A stretch of DNA of 64,000 nucleotides from Fluviicola taffensis DSM 16823 (GTDB lineage Bacteria > Bacteroidota > Bacteroidia > Flavobacteriales_D > Crocinitomicaceae): positions 806,001-870,000 of the forward strand of contig NC_015321.1 of assembly GCF_000194605.1 (NCBI RefSeq), written 5' to 3'. Under the pieces are notes generated by a model. The model saw nothing but the letters and a program-made list of their open reading frames with translations. It was not told where the DNA came from and did no database searches. Made by a program: the position numbers and the translations under genes. Positions 44,458 to 54,585 of this stretch are shown here, piece by piece. Within the stretch, counting starts at the first letter, position 1; every line of letters begins with the position of its first letter.

Positions 44458-45324
44458 ATGGAAAATACTACAGTTGAAACAATGATGGATTTTGATGTCC
44501 CTGCTCGCGACTTGTGGGAAGCTATCACGAATCCGTCACACTTTAAAAAATGGTACTTTCACATTCCTCACTTTACCACAACCGTTGGTGAGAGCTTTGA
44601 TTTTTATGAATCAGAGGCTCGGAAGTATTTACACCACTGCACCGTGTTGGAATTTGAAAAAGGAAAGAAATTTGTTCATGCTTGGGAACATCCGAATCAA
44701 TCCAAAGGGTCATCTATTCTAACGTGGATCGTTGAACCTATTGATGAACTACATTCACGATTGATTTTGCGACATGAAGGCTTGGATTCATTTTCAGATG
44801 CGGGTTCAAATTTTACTCCTGAAAGTTATCAAATGGGCTGGGATGCAATTATAAAAACGTCTCTTCGAAATTACCTGTATCTGATTGAAAAACTTCATTT
44901 CTCGATTAATATCAACGCAACAAAAGAACGTGTTTGGGAAATACTGTGGGATGAGGAAAGTTATAAAATTTGGACGAAACCTTTTGGTGAAGGATTATCT
45001 TATAACGGTGATTTAAAACAAAATGGACGTATTCATTTTTTGTCAACTGATAGAACTGGAATGTATAGCGATGTGGTTTTCTTCAAAGAAAATGAACTGG
45101 TTGTTTTCAAGCACATTGGAGAAATTAGTAATTTTCAGGAACAAGAACTCAACGAATCAAGTAAACACTGGACAGGTTGCTTTGAGATTTATCGTCTGAT
45201 GGAAATCAATGCAACCATGACTGAATTGGAAGTAGAAATTGATGTAACCAATGACCACATTGAATACATGAAGAAGAAATTTCCTCTTGGTTTGGAAAAA
45301 GTAAAAGAGTTAAGTGAACAATAA
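44458..45324 (+). CDS. Tandem SRPBCC-domain protein (AHSA1-like plus second START-like domain)
   Basis: 288 residues in two related halves. Residues ~5-140: an Aha1-C/SRPBCC domain opening with MMDFDVPARDLWEAITNPSH and containing HAWEHPNQSKGSSILTWIVE and YQMGWDAIIKTSLRNYL. Residues ~148-285: a second such domain (INATKERVWEILWDEESYKI, TGMYSDVVFFKENELVVFKH). SRPBCC proteins have a helix-grip fold with a hydrophobic cavity; most AHSA1-like bacterial proteins have unknown ligands. Two domains in one chain is less common than the single form. It begins a run of four small same-strand genes that may be an operon. Confidence 0.85.
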   Translation: MENTTVETMMDFDVPARDLWEAITNPSHFKKWYFHIPHFTTTVGESFDFYESEARKYLHHCTVLEFEKGKKFVHAWEHPNQSKGSSILTWIVEPIDELHSRLILRHEGLDSFSDAGSNFTPESYQMGWDAIIKTSLRNYLYLIEKLHFSININATKERVWEILWDEESYKIWTKPFGEGLSYNGDLKQNGRIHFLSTDRTGMYSDVVFFKENELVVFKHIGEISNFQEQELNESSKHWTGCFEIYRLMEINATMTELEVEIDVTNDHIEYMKKKFPLGLEKVKELSEQ

Positions 45325-45329
45325 AAGGG

Positions 45330-45842
45330 ATGGAAATAACTATTGTTGATACCGCTGAAACAGCAAAAGTTAAACTTGATTTAATGAATAAACGAATGGT
45401 ATTCATTTTTCGATATCTCAGTTTGGTTTTAGTGTTTTTGAGCTCAATATGTTTGCTTCTGGGTTTCGTTTCTGGTTACACGAATCACAGCAGTTTTAAT
45501 GGAAATCACAGCTATTCCGACTACCATTTAGGAACAGGAATCGGGATTGGTTGTTTAATAACAGCTGCTTATCTGGAATTGTATATTTTCAAACTGCGAA
45601 AAAAAATGCAGAAATTCAAATACAGCATCACCACATACATTTTTTCCAACGAAGGAATAAAAACATCATCCGATTCAAGTGAAACAGTTATAAATTGGAA
45701 TGCAGTTCAGGAAATTGTCATTCAAAAAAAAGGATTACTTATTGCAACAAATAATTATACCTGCCCTACCATGTTCTTTTTGAATGATCAATTTTCGCTA
45801 GAACAGATAGCTTGGATCAAACAGAAAAGCACTAAAAAATGA
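45330..45842 (+). CDS. YcxB-like membrane protein
   Basis: 170 residues. Two TM helices (~27-49, FRYLSLVLVFLSSICLLLGFV, and ~73-92, GTGIGIGCLITAAYLELYIF) are followed by a cytoplasmic domain. The C-terminal part (ITTYIFSNEGIKTSS, INWNAVQEIVIQKKGLLIAT) resembles the YcxB-like domain seen in many small two-TM proteins. The start lies 5 bp after the SRPBCC gene. Function unknown. Confidence 0.72.
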   Translation: MEITIVDTAETAKVKLDLMNKRMVFIFRYLSLVLVFLSSICLLLGFVSGYTNHSSFNGNHSYSDYHLGTGIGIGCLITAAYLELYIFKLRKKMQKFKYSITTYIFSNEGIKTSSDSSETVINWNAVQEIVIQKKGLLIATNNYTCPTMFFLNDQFSLEQIAWIKQKSTKK

Positions 45843-45846
45843 AATT

Positions 45847-46281
45847 ATGGCAACAGTAAATGCTTATTTAACTTTTAATGGAAACTGCGAGGAAGTGTTT
45901 CTGTTTTACAAATCGGTTTTTGGAGGAGAATTCGAATATATCGGAAAATTCAAAGACATGCCTCAGGAAGGCGGAAATAAATTGGATCCGACAATGGCGG
46001 AAAGAATCATGCACGTTGAATTACCAATCAGTAAGGAAACAAGCCTAATGGGAAGTGATACTGGTGGAGAATGGGCTACACATTTCAAAGAAGGAAACAA
46101 TTTTGGTATTTCTGTTAATGCTGCCAGCAAGGAAGAAGCAGATCGCTTGTTTGGCGGTTTATCTGCAGGCGGAAAAGTAACTATGCCCATGGACAAGACC
46201 TTTTGGGGTGATTACTTCGGAATGTGGACAGATAAATTTGGCATCAATTGGATGATCAGTTTTAATGAAAATCAGAAATAA
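45847..46281 (+). CDS. VOC-family protein (PhnB/DUF1338-like glyoxalase fold)
   Basis: 144 residues. The opening VNAYLTFNGNCEEVFLFYKS and VFGGEFEYIGKFKDMP are typical of the PhnB-like subgroup of the vicinal oxygen chelate superfamily; DTGGEWATHFKEGNNFGISV, ADRLFGGLSAGGKVTMPMD and FFWGDYFGMWTDKFGINWMI-like strands complete two beta-alpha-beta-beta-beta modules. The usual metal ligands are not obvious, which is common in the subgroup. It starts 4 bp after the YcxB-like gene. Confidence 0.85.
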   Translation: MATVNAYLTFNGNCEEVFLFYKSVFGGEFEYIGKFKDMPQEGGNKLDPTMAERIMHVELPISKETSLMGSDTGGEWATHFKEGNNFGISVNAASKEEADRLFGGLSAGGKVTMPMDKTFWGDYFGMWTDKFGINWMISFNENQK

Positions 46282-46325
46282 ACGAGCAAATTAAAAAATA
46301 AAGCCATCTCCATCTTCCCCCTTAA

Positions 46326-46386
46326 TCCTCCTCTAAAGGAGGAACTGGACAATGAGCCGCTGAGCAAAAAAAAATGAGCCGCTAGC
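46326..46386. repeat. Hairpin plus duplicated AATGAGCCGCT word
   Basis: A 7-bp hairpin TCCTCCT-CTAA-AGGAGGA (46326-46343) is followed by two copies of AATGAGCCGCT (46351-46361 and 46373-46383), each continuing to a (G)AGC, separated by an A-rich run. The hairpin has no T-tract. Confidence 0.6.
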
Positions 46387-46438
46387 CAAGATCATTTCCG
46401 TATATTAGACTGAACTTTGTTCTATAAAATTTAACTAT

Positions 46439-47254
46439 ATGAAAAAAGTCATTTTAATTACGGGTGCTTCTTCTGGAATGGGAAAAGTATTCGCACAAGA
46501 TTTAGCAAAAGAAGGACACATTGTTTATGGTGCTGCAAGAAGAGTTGATTTATTGAAGGAATTAACCTCAAAAGGAGTCAAAACCATTGCTTTGGATGTT
46601 ACCAACGATGAATCGATGAAATCATGTGTTCAAACTATTCTAGACCAAGAAGGAAGAATTGATATACTAGTAAATAATGCTGGATATGGTTCTTATGGAA
46701 CGGTTGAAGATGTTTCTATGGAAGAGGCGAAACGTCAATTCGATGTTAATGTTTTTGGCTTGGCCCGCATGACCCAGTTAGTTCTTCCATCTATGCGCAA
46801 ACAAAAAAGTGGAAAAATCATTAATATTTCTTCCATTGGAGGAAAAATCGCAACTCCTTTTGGTGCTTGGTATCACGCAAGTAAATTCGCCGTAGAAGGA
46901 ATGAGTGACAGCTTGCGCACCGAGGTGAAACCTTTCGGAATTGATGTCGTTGTCATCGAACCAGGAGGTGTGAAATCAGAATGGGCAACCATCGCTTACG
47001 AGAACCTGACCAAGACGACTCAAAATACTGCCTACAGCGATATGGCAACTAAATTCAAAAAAGCATTTGAAACCACTATTTCAAAAAATGCAGAACCTGA
47101 AGTGATTTCCCGTTTAGTTTCAAAAGCAATCGCTGCTCCAAAACCAAAAACACGTTATGTTGGAGGATACATGGCTAAACCCGTGTTATTCTTTCGTCGT
47201 TGGTTGGGAGACAGAACAATGGATAAATTATTATTGAGTCAACTTCCGAAGTGA
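46439..47254 (+). CDS. Short-chain dehydrogenase/reductase
   Basis: 271 residues, classical SDR. Cofactor motif ITGASSGMGKVFAQDL (6-21; TGxxxGxG), ARR at ~34-36 suggesting NADP preference, NNAGYGSYGTVED (~85-97) and the catalytic set with SSIG (Ser ~138) and WYHASKFAVEGMSD (YxxxK, ~150-164). The C-terminal extension and YVGGYMAKP are like the YdaD/DltE-type oxidoreductases. The stop overlaps the AraC-family gene by up to 4 bp, so that regulator probably controls this operon. Substrate unknown. Confidence 0.92.
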   Translation: MKKVILITGASSGMGKVFAQDLAKEGHIVYGAARRVDLLKELTSKGVKTIALDVTNDESMKSCVQTILDQEGRIDILVNNAGYGSYGTVEDVSMEEAKRQFDVNVFGLARMTQLVLPSMRKQKSGKIINISSIGGKIATPFGAWYHASKFAVEGMSDSLRTEVKPFGIDVVVIEPGGVKSEWATIAYENLTKTTQNTAYSDMATKFKKAFETTISKNAEPEVISRLVSKAIAAPKPKTRYVGGYMAKPVLFFRRWLGDRTMDKLLLSQLPK

Positions 47255-48060
47255 TGGCTGATCAAATTCAAGAAAACATGCTGTTTTCCTGTGTTCATGA
47301 ACAGCATTTTGGCACCGAGCAATTGGTGGTGAATCACGCCTTAAGTATTGTGATATCTGGGAGAATGGAAATTTTCACCCCAGAAGGATCGCGCTTCTTC
47401 GAAGAAGGAAAAATGGGAATCATGCGTAAGAATACCTTATTGAAAACACGTAAGCATCCTGCATTGGACGGGCAACCTTTCAAATCCTTTACCATTTTCC
47501 TGACGGAAGACTATTTACAGCAATTTGCATTGCAAAATAGTCTTCCAGCTCAAGAACGTTTTACGGGTAATCACTTATATGAAATTCCAGAAGAATCATT
47601 TATAAGCGGTTTTTTCCAATCACTCCTTCCCTATTTTGACAAGCCCGATTTTTTCACTTCCAAGATGGCTGCTTTGAAGACTGAAGAAGCTGTGGAACTA
47701 TTACTTCGATTGGATCAATCCTTTTACGGATTTCTATTCGACTTCAGTAAACCCTTTAAAATTGATTTGGAGGCATTTATGCAAAAGAATTACTTGTTTA
47801 ATATTCCTTTGGTAGAATTTGCGCGGTTATCCGGACGAAGTCTTTCCACATTTAAACGTGATTTCACGAAAATTTTTCAGGAATCTCCAGAGAGATGGTT
47901 GAAGCAACAACGACTTCTAGAGGCGAAAAATCTCCTTCAATCAACAAATATTCGACCATCCGACGTTTATTTACACGTTGGATTTGAAAATTTTTCCCAT
48001 TTTTCAAATTCTTTCAAAAATTATTTTGGTTTCAATGCATCTAGGTTATTTAATTCCTAG
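47251..48060 (+). CDS. AraC-family transcriptional regulator
   Basis: 269 residues from GTG at 47251, or 268 from the ATG at 47254; both overlap the SDR stop. The first ~170 residues form a cupin-like ligand-binding region (LSIVISGRMEIFTPEGSRFF, EGKMGIMRKNTLLKTRKHP). The C-terminal ~95 residues hold two HTH units: VEFARLSGRSLSTFKRDFTK (~190-209) and the second with DVYLHVGFENFSHFSNSFKN, where GFENFSHFS is the family signature. It probably regulates the SDR gene with which it is coupled. Confidence 0.93.
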   Translation: MMADQIQENMLFSCVHEQHFGTEQLVVNHALSIVISGRMEIFTPEGSRFFEEGKMGIMRKNTLLKTRKHPALDGQPFKSFTIFLTEDYLQQFALQNSLPAQERFTGNHLYEIPEESFISGFFQSLLPYFDKPDFFTSKMAALKTEEAVELLLRLDQSFYGFLFDFSKPFKIDLEAFMQKNYLFNIPLVEFARLSGRSLSTFKRDFTKIFQESPERWLKQQRLLEAKNLLQSTNIRPSDVYLHVGFENFSHFSNSFKNYFGFNASRLFNS

Positions 48061-48089
48061 AAAAAATGTATATTGACTCAAAAAAAAGA

Positions 48090-48668
48090 ATGAAACTACT
48101 TTTCGCATCCTCCAACGAGCATAAATTAACTGAAATAAATGCGATTCTTCCTCATGGCTTTCAATTGATTTCTTTGAAAGAAATTCATTTTCACGATGAA
48201 ATTCCTGAAACTGCTGATACAATTGAAGGAAATGCGATTCAAAAAGCCACTTTCCTAGCGGATAAAATGAACATTCCTTGTTTTGCAGATGATTCCGGCT
48301 TAATTGTTCCAAGTTTAAATGGAGAACCTGGGGTTTATTCCGCTCGCTACGCTGGTCCGCAACGAGATGCGAATGACAATATGGATTTGGTGATGGAGAA
48401 ATTAGATCAACAATCCGATCGCAGCGCCTATTTTACAACCATTATTGCCTTGTATATTCATCACAAAGTACATCTTTTCGAAGGTCGAATTGACGGGACA
48501 ATCATTCACGAAAAGCGCGGAAATAACGGATTTGGTTACGATCCCATTTTCGTTCCTAATGGAAGTGACAAAACTTTTGCAGAAATGACTACCGAAGAAA
48601 AAAGCGCCATGAGCCACCGAGGAAAAGCCCTTGCTAAAATGACTGAATATTTGAAGCGAATTGGATGA
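48090..48668 (+). CDS. rdgB: Non-canonical purine NTP pyrophosphatase (RdgB/HAM1)
   Basis: The ATG at 48090 (MKLLFASSNEHKLTEI) is preferred to 48066 because the family starts with the substrate-binding SSNxHK loop; this gives 192 residues. Motifs: CFADDSGLIVPSLNGEPGVY (~65-84), SARYAGPQRDANDN and HEKRGNNGFGYDPIF (~145-159), then TFAEM and MSHRGKA. It hydrolyses ITP, dITP and XTP to monophosphates and protects DNA. It lies 29 bp after the regulator gene. Confidence 0.95.
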   Translation: MKLLFASSNEHKLTEINAILPHGFQLISLKEIHFHDEIPETADTIEGNAIQKATFLADKMNIPCFADDSGLIVPSLNGEPGVYSARYAGPQRDANDNMDLVMEKLDQQSDRSAYFTTIIALYIHHKVHLFEGRIDGTIIHEKRGNNGFGYDPIFVPNGSDKTFAEMTTEEKSAMSHRGKALAKMTEYLKRIG

Positions 48669-48707
48669 GAAATCTGACCCATAACTACCCGAATTTGAAA
48701 ATTAGAG

Positions 48708-48727
48708 TGTTCACAACTTTGTGAACA
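48708..48727. other. Perfect inverted repeat after rdgB
   Basis: TGTTCACA (48708-48715) and TGTGAACA (48720-48727) around ACTT. There is no T-tract, so it may be an operator-like or mRNA-end element rather than a classical terminator. It lies ~120 bp upstream of the icd promoter. Confidence 0.5.
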
Positions 48728-48826
48728 GATTCCATATTAAAACATTCATAATCAATGATTTAATCTTTTTGATTATTCCGTTTTAAATTACTCCTCCAAA
48801 CTCTTCAAAATTAACCTGCATATTTA

Positions 48827-51143
<2,317 letters not shown>

Positions 51144-51220
51144 ATCCTTCAATCTTAAAACCTGGTCTGAATAATCAATTGAAAAGCGGTTTATTGCAGA
51201 CTAGGTTTAATTATAAAACA

Positions 51221-51255
51221 AAATCCCCAACATATCTGATGCTGGGGATTTTTTA
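51221..51255 (+). terminator. Terminator of icd
   Basis: AAATCCCCA (51221-51229) pairs with TGGGGATTT (51243-51251), followed by TTTT. Confidence 0.85.
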
Positions 51256-51257
51256 GG

Positions 51258-51294
51258 AAAAAAAAACGGGAAATCTCTTTGAGACTCCCCGTTT
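51258..51294 (-). terminator. Terminator of the first small lipoprotein gene
   Basis: On the minus strand the stem AAACGGG/CCCGTTT (51288-51294 with 51264-51270) with inner GAGA/TCTC pairing is followed by a run of T's, the complement of the A's at 51258-51266. Confidence 0.85.
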
Positions 51295-51312
51295 AAAATA
51301 TTTCTTGACGAA

Positions 51313-51516
51313 TTATTTAATTTTACAAGTATATCCTGAAACTTGGTTTGCTGTACAAGCAGTTTCAGCATCTTTTTTCTTAGCTGTAATTTTAGAAGAA
51401 CTAGTCAATGTTTCTGAACCAAATGTGTAAGAACACTCACATGTGTATTCTTTCTTACATGAACCCAATCCAATTGCAAATGTTGCTACTGCAGCAACTA
51501 ACATAATTTTTTTCAT
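51313..51516 (-). CDS. Small Cys-rich lipoprotein, copy A (67 aa)
   Basis: The ATG complementary to 51514-51516 opens a lipoprotein signal peptide (MKKIMLVAAVATFAIGLGSC, lipobox LGSC, Cys20). The mature part is KKEYTCECSYTFGSETLTSS, then a Lys-rich segment (KITAKKKDAETAC) and a final YTCKIK. After the lipidated Cys it has four cysteines in a pattern TCxC...AC...YTCK, shared with the gene at 51617-51790. A start further upstream in the open frame is rejected because it precedes the signal peptide with non-signal residues. Function unknown; anchored in a membrane, probably the periplasmic face. Confidence 0.8.
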   Translation of the reverse strand: MKKIMLVAAVATFAIGLGSCKKEYTCECSYTFGSETLTSSSKITAKKKDAETACTANQVSGYTCKIK

Positions 51517-51616
51517 ACTTTTCTTTTTAAGTTGAAGGTTATTTAAATAAATTAACGTTACGAATATATACAAAAAAAATTATTCAAGACTCTCAATACC
51601 AAAAAAAAGTTAAAAA

Positions 51617-51790
51617 TTATTTCAAGTCGCAACTAATGGTAGTAGATTCTAACTTATCACACGCTTTTTCAGAATTCTTCTTTGAAGCACTCATTGAAAT
51701 TTGATAACCATCCGAGCAAGTGCATGTTCTAGTCTTATTGCAAGATAGGCAAAAGACAGATAAACCAATTAAAAATAAAATCTTCTTCAT
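51617..51790 (-). CDS. Small Cys-rich lipoprotein, copy B (57 aa)
   Basis: A short frame from the ATG complementary to 51788-51790 to a TAA at 51617-51619. Signal peptide MKKILFLIGLSVFCLSC (lipobox CLSC, Cys17), then NKTRTCTCSDGYQISMSASK, KNSEKAC and a terminal SCDLK. It shares with copy A the pattern C-x(5)-C-x-C-S ... S-K-K-x(3)-A-C ... C-x-(I/L)-K, though the middle differs in length. The two genes are arranged in tandem, 100 bp apart. I do not recognise a named family. The paired occurrence and conserved cysteines (possible disulfides) support that both are real genes. Confidence 0.78.
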   Translation of the reverse strand: MKKILFLIGLSVFCLSCNKTRTCTCSDGYQISMSASKKNSEKACDKLESTTISCDLK

Positions 51791-51840
51791 GAATTGAAGT
51801 TAATCTTAATTTTGAAAAAATTATCTAAAAATGAATTGTT

Positions 51841-53250
51841 GTGAATTTTTTTAAATCAAAGGCTGGTTCTTTATTAATTGTCATCCATTTATTTTTGATT
51901 TTTTCTTGTGGGACTATAAAGCCGGAAAAACCAATAGAGCAAGTAATTGAAAATCCCCCAGTATTGGCGCCAATTACAACAGAAATTGTTGTTCCAATAG
52001 AAATGAGCCTAACAAGCTATTTAACACAAGCAAACGCGAAAATCCCCAAATTTACACGTGGTTCGGATAAACCTTGCAGCGGTATTCGATACGATTACGA
52101 ATTTCAAAAAGACTCCTTCAATATTCGAACATCCAATAATAAATTACTCTCCGAACTTCATGGCTCGTATTGGATAAAAATGGAATACTGCGCGAGTTGC
52201 ACAGATCTTCTAAGTTCAAAACCCATTTGTATTTCACCAATCATTCCATTTTCTTGTGGAATAAAAGAGGATAAGCCTCAAATACGCATTCGTTTGTCAA
52301 CAGAACTAGGAATTAGTGAAAATTATAGTTTGCAAACAAAAACGAGTATTGATGAATTGAAATCTTTAAATCCCTGTGAAGTAACTCTTTTTAGATTTGA
52401 CGCAACGGAAGAGGTGATTAAAGAAGTTCGTAAAACATTGAAAAAGCAATGTGAGGAAACAGACAAACAATTAGAAACAATATCGTTCCAAAAGGACGCG
52501 AAAGACCTTTGGAAGAATATGAATCAAACAATTCAAATTCCTTATTTAGGATTTATTCATTTTGAACCTTTATCACTTGCTTTGGTAAAACCTCGATTAG
52601 AAAACAATAAACTGTATACTACATTGGTGTTAAATAGTAGAACCTATTTAAATCAAAACTCAACAAAACCAGTATCTACCGAATTACCACCACTCAAAAT
52701 ACTTGCTAAAGCACCAAAAGATACTTTTGAGCTCTTTACAGATTTCGAATTGAATTATGATTCTTTATCCACTCTTTTTTCAGAGCAAATCACAGGTAAA
52801 AAGTTAGACTTTAAAAAAAATCACATTGAATTCAATAGTGCCCGAATAAGTGGTTTAGACCAGAATAAAATTCTTTTAACAATCCAGTTTAGTGGAACTA
52901 AAAATGGAATTCTTTACCTCCAAGGAACACCTACTTTTAACAATGAATCGAAAATTCTTGAATTAAGTAATCTGACCTATGATTTAAAAACAAAAAGCGT
53001 ACTACTTAAAAGCGCATCCTGGTTATTTTCAGATCGAATATATACCGAACTTGAAAAAGCAACGAAACTCGACCTCACTTCTCAATTCAATGATTTAAAA
53101 AAGGGAATCGATAAGAACTTACAAAGGAAGAGCGGCGATTTTAGCTTACTAGGAAAAACACATGATATTCGTGTGATAGCTATTTTCCCTACAATTAACT
53201 TCCTTTATCTCCGCACTTGCTTAAAAGCTCAGTTAACTGTGAAACAATAA
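51841..53250 (+). CDS. DUF4403-family lipoprotein
   Basis: 469 residues from GTG. Lipoprotein signal peptide with lipobox LIFSCG (Cys ~23). The body resembles the DUF4403 family: IVVPIEMSLTSYLTQANAKI (~49-68), a middle region with paired cysteines (MEYCASC, CEVTLF), and a repeated half (SSKLP-like ILAKAPKDTFELFTDFELNYD, ~283-303; ISGLDQNKILLTIQFSG). DUF4403 proteins look like tandem lipid-binding (TULIP/SMP-like) or Ig-like sandwiches anchored in the envelope, but no function is established that I can state. It diverges from the lipoprotein pair and is followed 92 bp later by the OmpA-like gene. Confidence 0.75.
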   Translation: MNFFKSKAGSLLIVIHLFLIFSCGTIKPEKPIEQVIENPPVLAPITTEIVVPIEMSLTSYLTQANAKIPKFTRGSDKPCSGIRYDYEFQKDSFNIRTSNNKLLSELHGSYWIKMEYCASCTDLLSSKPICISPIIPFSCGIKEDKPQIRIRLSTELGISENYSLQTKTSIDELKSLNPCEVTLFRFDATEEVIKEVRKTLKKQCEETDKQLETISFQKDAKDLWKNMNQTIQIPYLGFIHFEPLSLALVKPRLENNKLYTTLVLNSRTYLNQNSTKPVSTELPPLKILAKAPKDTFELFTDFELNYDSLSTLFSEQITGKKLDFKKNHIEFNSARISGLDQNKILLTIQFSGTKNGILYLQGTPTFNNESKILELSNLTYDLKTKSVLLKSASWLFSDRIYTELEKATKLDLTSQFNDLKKGIDKNLQRKSGDFSLLGKTHDIRVIAIFPTINFLYLRTCLKAQLTVKQ

Positions 53251-53328
53251 GCAGGAACACACATATAAGATTATTAAACGTTTCATTAGTTTGAAAAAAT
53301 ATTTTTTAGTTGAAAGTTTAAAAAAAAC

Positions 53329-53336
53329 TATATTTG
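53329..53336 (+). promoter_or_regulatory. -7 box of the OmpA-like gene
   Basis: TATATTTG is an exact TAnnTTTG match ending six bases before the ATG at 53343. Candidate TTG motifs lie about 16 nt and further upstream, so the -33 box is uncertain. Confidence 0.5.
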
Positions 53337-53342
53337 TTAGTA

Positions 53343-54517
53343 ATGAAATATACTCTCCAATTATTTCTGATACTAGTTTCCAACTTTTTGGTTGCCCAAC
53401 ATCATTTCGAAAGCTCAGATGCTATTTCGGATTGTACAGGTGCTGTAAACATTCTGAAAGTAGGCGATTGTCGGATGCAATTTTCTGGTAAAGGAGGTAA
53501 AACAAATGATTTTGAAACCTATAATTCATTAAAGGACATTCCTGAAAACAACTCCTTATTTTGCTCCTTCAAGGCTACTTTTAACGGAAGATTTACCTTA
53601 AAAGCTAAATCAACAACTAAATTTCGAATGATTGTCTTTGAGGGTGAAACAATTTACCCCTGTGAGGAAATAAAAAAAGGGTCAGCTGAAATAAAACGAA
53701 TTATATCGAAACCTTTTTCAGAAATTGGATTAGATTTAGTTGTCTCAGAAAACACCCTCTATCCTATCGACTTAGTTGCTGGTAAAGAAATTATCATCTG
53801 CTTTATTGCTGATTCGAAAGTAAAAGATTTTATAGACGTTTCATTTGAGTTAGAACCCGTAAACTATGAACTTCAAGAAGCTTCTGAAGGGGGTAAATTA
53901 CTCGACTTAAGAACAAAAGAAAATGAATCTAGTTTAACAATACTCATTCGAGATTACGAAACTGGAAAACCTATTATTTCGAATGTCACAATTATTGGGT
54001 TAAAGCAAATAACAGCAAGTTATCAAGGATCAGATTTCAAATTCACGGCAACAAAATCTGGAAAAGTACTCATCCAAGTAGATGCCGAAGGTTATTTTTT
54101 TATTGATAGAGAAGAGCCCGTATCCGCATTTACCGAAAATGAAATTGTAATCTGGCTAGAACCACTTGGACAAGGAAAAAGCATGCAAATTGATGAAATT
54201 GAATTTTCACCAGGAAGCTCTGAATTTTTAGTTAGTGCAGAAACTAAACTAAGACGACTGAAAGATTTTTTAGCATTGAATGCTGGTGTCAATATCGAAA
54301 TACAAGGACATGTTCATTCCAATGGCGAAATACATTTGATGGGCAAAAATTATCTGAAGCTAGGGCAAAAAAAGTTTACCAATACTTAGTGGACAACGGT
54401 ATAAACAAAAACAGATTAACAACTATCGGCCTTGGAAATACCATGCCTATTTTTCCAAATGCTCAATTTGCATCTGAAGAACAAGCCAACAGACGAGTTG
54501 GGATTAAAGTCTTGTAA
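53343..54517 (+). pseudogene. OmpA-family protein gene interrupted by a frameshift
   Basis: The frame from ATG 53343 runs to 54389 and encodes a signal peptide (MKYTLQLFLILVSNFLVAQ), an N-terminal beta-rich region, a carboxypeptidase-regulatory-like module (ILIRDYETGKPIISNVTIIG, ~197-216) and the start of an OmpA C-domain (IEFSPGSSEFLVSAETKLRR, ~283-302; IEIQGHVHSNGEI). After CAT at 54333-54335 the frame is lost. The +1-shifted frame from GAT at 54338 to TAA at 54515-54517 continues the domain exactly: DGQKLSEARAKKVYQYLVDN, GINKNRLTTIGLG and ANRRVGIKVL. One missing T in the T-run at 54335-54337 explains it. It may be a real mutation or an assembly/sequencing error. The domain normally binds peptidoglycan in the periplasm. 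Confidence 0.85.
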
Positions 54518-54585
54518 ATTGAAAAGACTCTTACTCAATCACAGCCTTCTCATTGTTTTTCATTCCTACAGCTATAGAGACTAAA

